NCBI RefSeq assembly: GCF_910591885.1
Contig: NC_063285.1
Coordinates: 1,116,001 to 1,180,000, forward strand
Direction of reading: 5' to 3'
Source: Bombus terrestris
Taxonomy: Eukaryota > Arthropoda > Insecta > Hymenoptera > Apidae
DNA length: 64,000 nucleotides
Position numbers and translations under genes: made by a program. Every line of letters starts with the position of its first letter. Positions within the stretch are counted from its first letter, which is position 1. Under the pieces are notes generated by a model. It was not told the DNA's origin. It ran no database searches and worked only from the letters and a program-made list of their open reading frames with translations. Shown here piece after piece: positions 63,884 through 64,000 of the stretch.

Positions 63884-64000
63884 GATGGCTTCAGCGCTTG
63901 AGAAAACTAAAAAGACCAGATGTGGAGTTTTCCTAGAAGCGGTGACCACTTCAACAAGATAGAACCGCGGCGTACTTAAAAAATAGAACCATTTCGAAAA
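63884..64000 (+). repeat. repeat shared with 44185-44252
   Basis: 'gcttgagaaaactaaaaa' to 'ggtgaccacttcaacaa' matches at about 90% over 65 bp. The two copies flank different neighbours, so it is a dispersed element into which Copia 3 probably inserted. Confidence 0.6.

Larger units (their letters stand above)
60045..63890 (-). mobile_element. Copia 3, copia-type LTR retrotransposon (defective)
   Basis: Minus-strand element: 5' LTR from 63665 to about 63883, gag 63570-62760, PR, IN and RT down to about 60345, interrupted by a solo LTR, continuing a few codons to about 60050 where the Jockey begins. The RNase H and 3' LTR are missing. Different lineage from Copia 1 and 2. Confidence 0.85.

Overview
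The window is nuclear DNA from an insect, most likely a hymenopteran (bee, ant or wasp). It has an AT-rich background, two spliced single-copy animal genes with compact exons and GT-AG introns, an AT-rich insect mitochondrial ND4 copy, and dense layers of Copia, Gypsy, R1-clade, Jockey, piggyBac, hAT and Tc1 sequence. No bacterial-type operons, rRNA genes or CRISPR arrays are visible. The order was inferred by reading alone; no database search was run.

Host genes (both + strand). (1) The 3' end of a SmydA-like (SET/MYND family) gene: exons 4839-5191, 15929-16029 and 19094-19237. Reading frames and phases join exactly. (2) The 5' half of a GDP-D-glucose phosphorylase 1 (GDPGP1-like) gene: exons 21870-22058, 24771-25051 and 33554-33656, including a histidine-triad motif; the last exons are not seen. 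A small unassigned minus-strand ORF (20599-20832) lies between them.

Mobile DNA. The 10.7 kb SmydA intron holds an antisense R1-clade LINE split by an antisense Copia (9134-14535, TSD agtac), which is itself split by two solo LTRs (TSDs ctat and aaac). The GDPGP1 intron holds a very young antisense Gypsy (26970-32662, LTRs identical by eye, TSD tgca, 1488-codon ORF). From 35.4 kb onward the window is almost entirely nested repeats: Tc1 and LINE relics; a degenerate Gypsy carrying a second, internally deleted Gypsy (38104-41024); nuclear mitochondrial DNA (about 42.87-45.72 kb) broken by an insertion and an LTR fragment; a Gypsy gag relic; and a piggyBac relic (48105-53977). That piggyBac is interrupted by a 72-bp minisatellite block and by a gag-only Gypsy with a SAP domain (50136-53301).

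The right end has a Copia 5' LTR plus gag (54766-55855) fused directly to a decayed virga/nege-like RNA-virus replicase segment with a superfamily 1 helicase (55856-57182). This is followed without a gap by a Gypsy-type LTR fragment. Then come a deleted Jockey element (minus), a solo Copia LTR (TSD agttt) and a third, defective Copia (minus) using a copia-type internal tRNA primer site. The virus sequence sandwiched between LTR-retrotransposon sequences is the most interesting object in the window.
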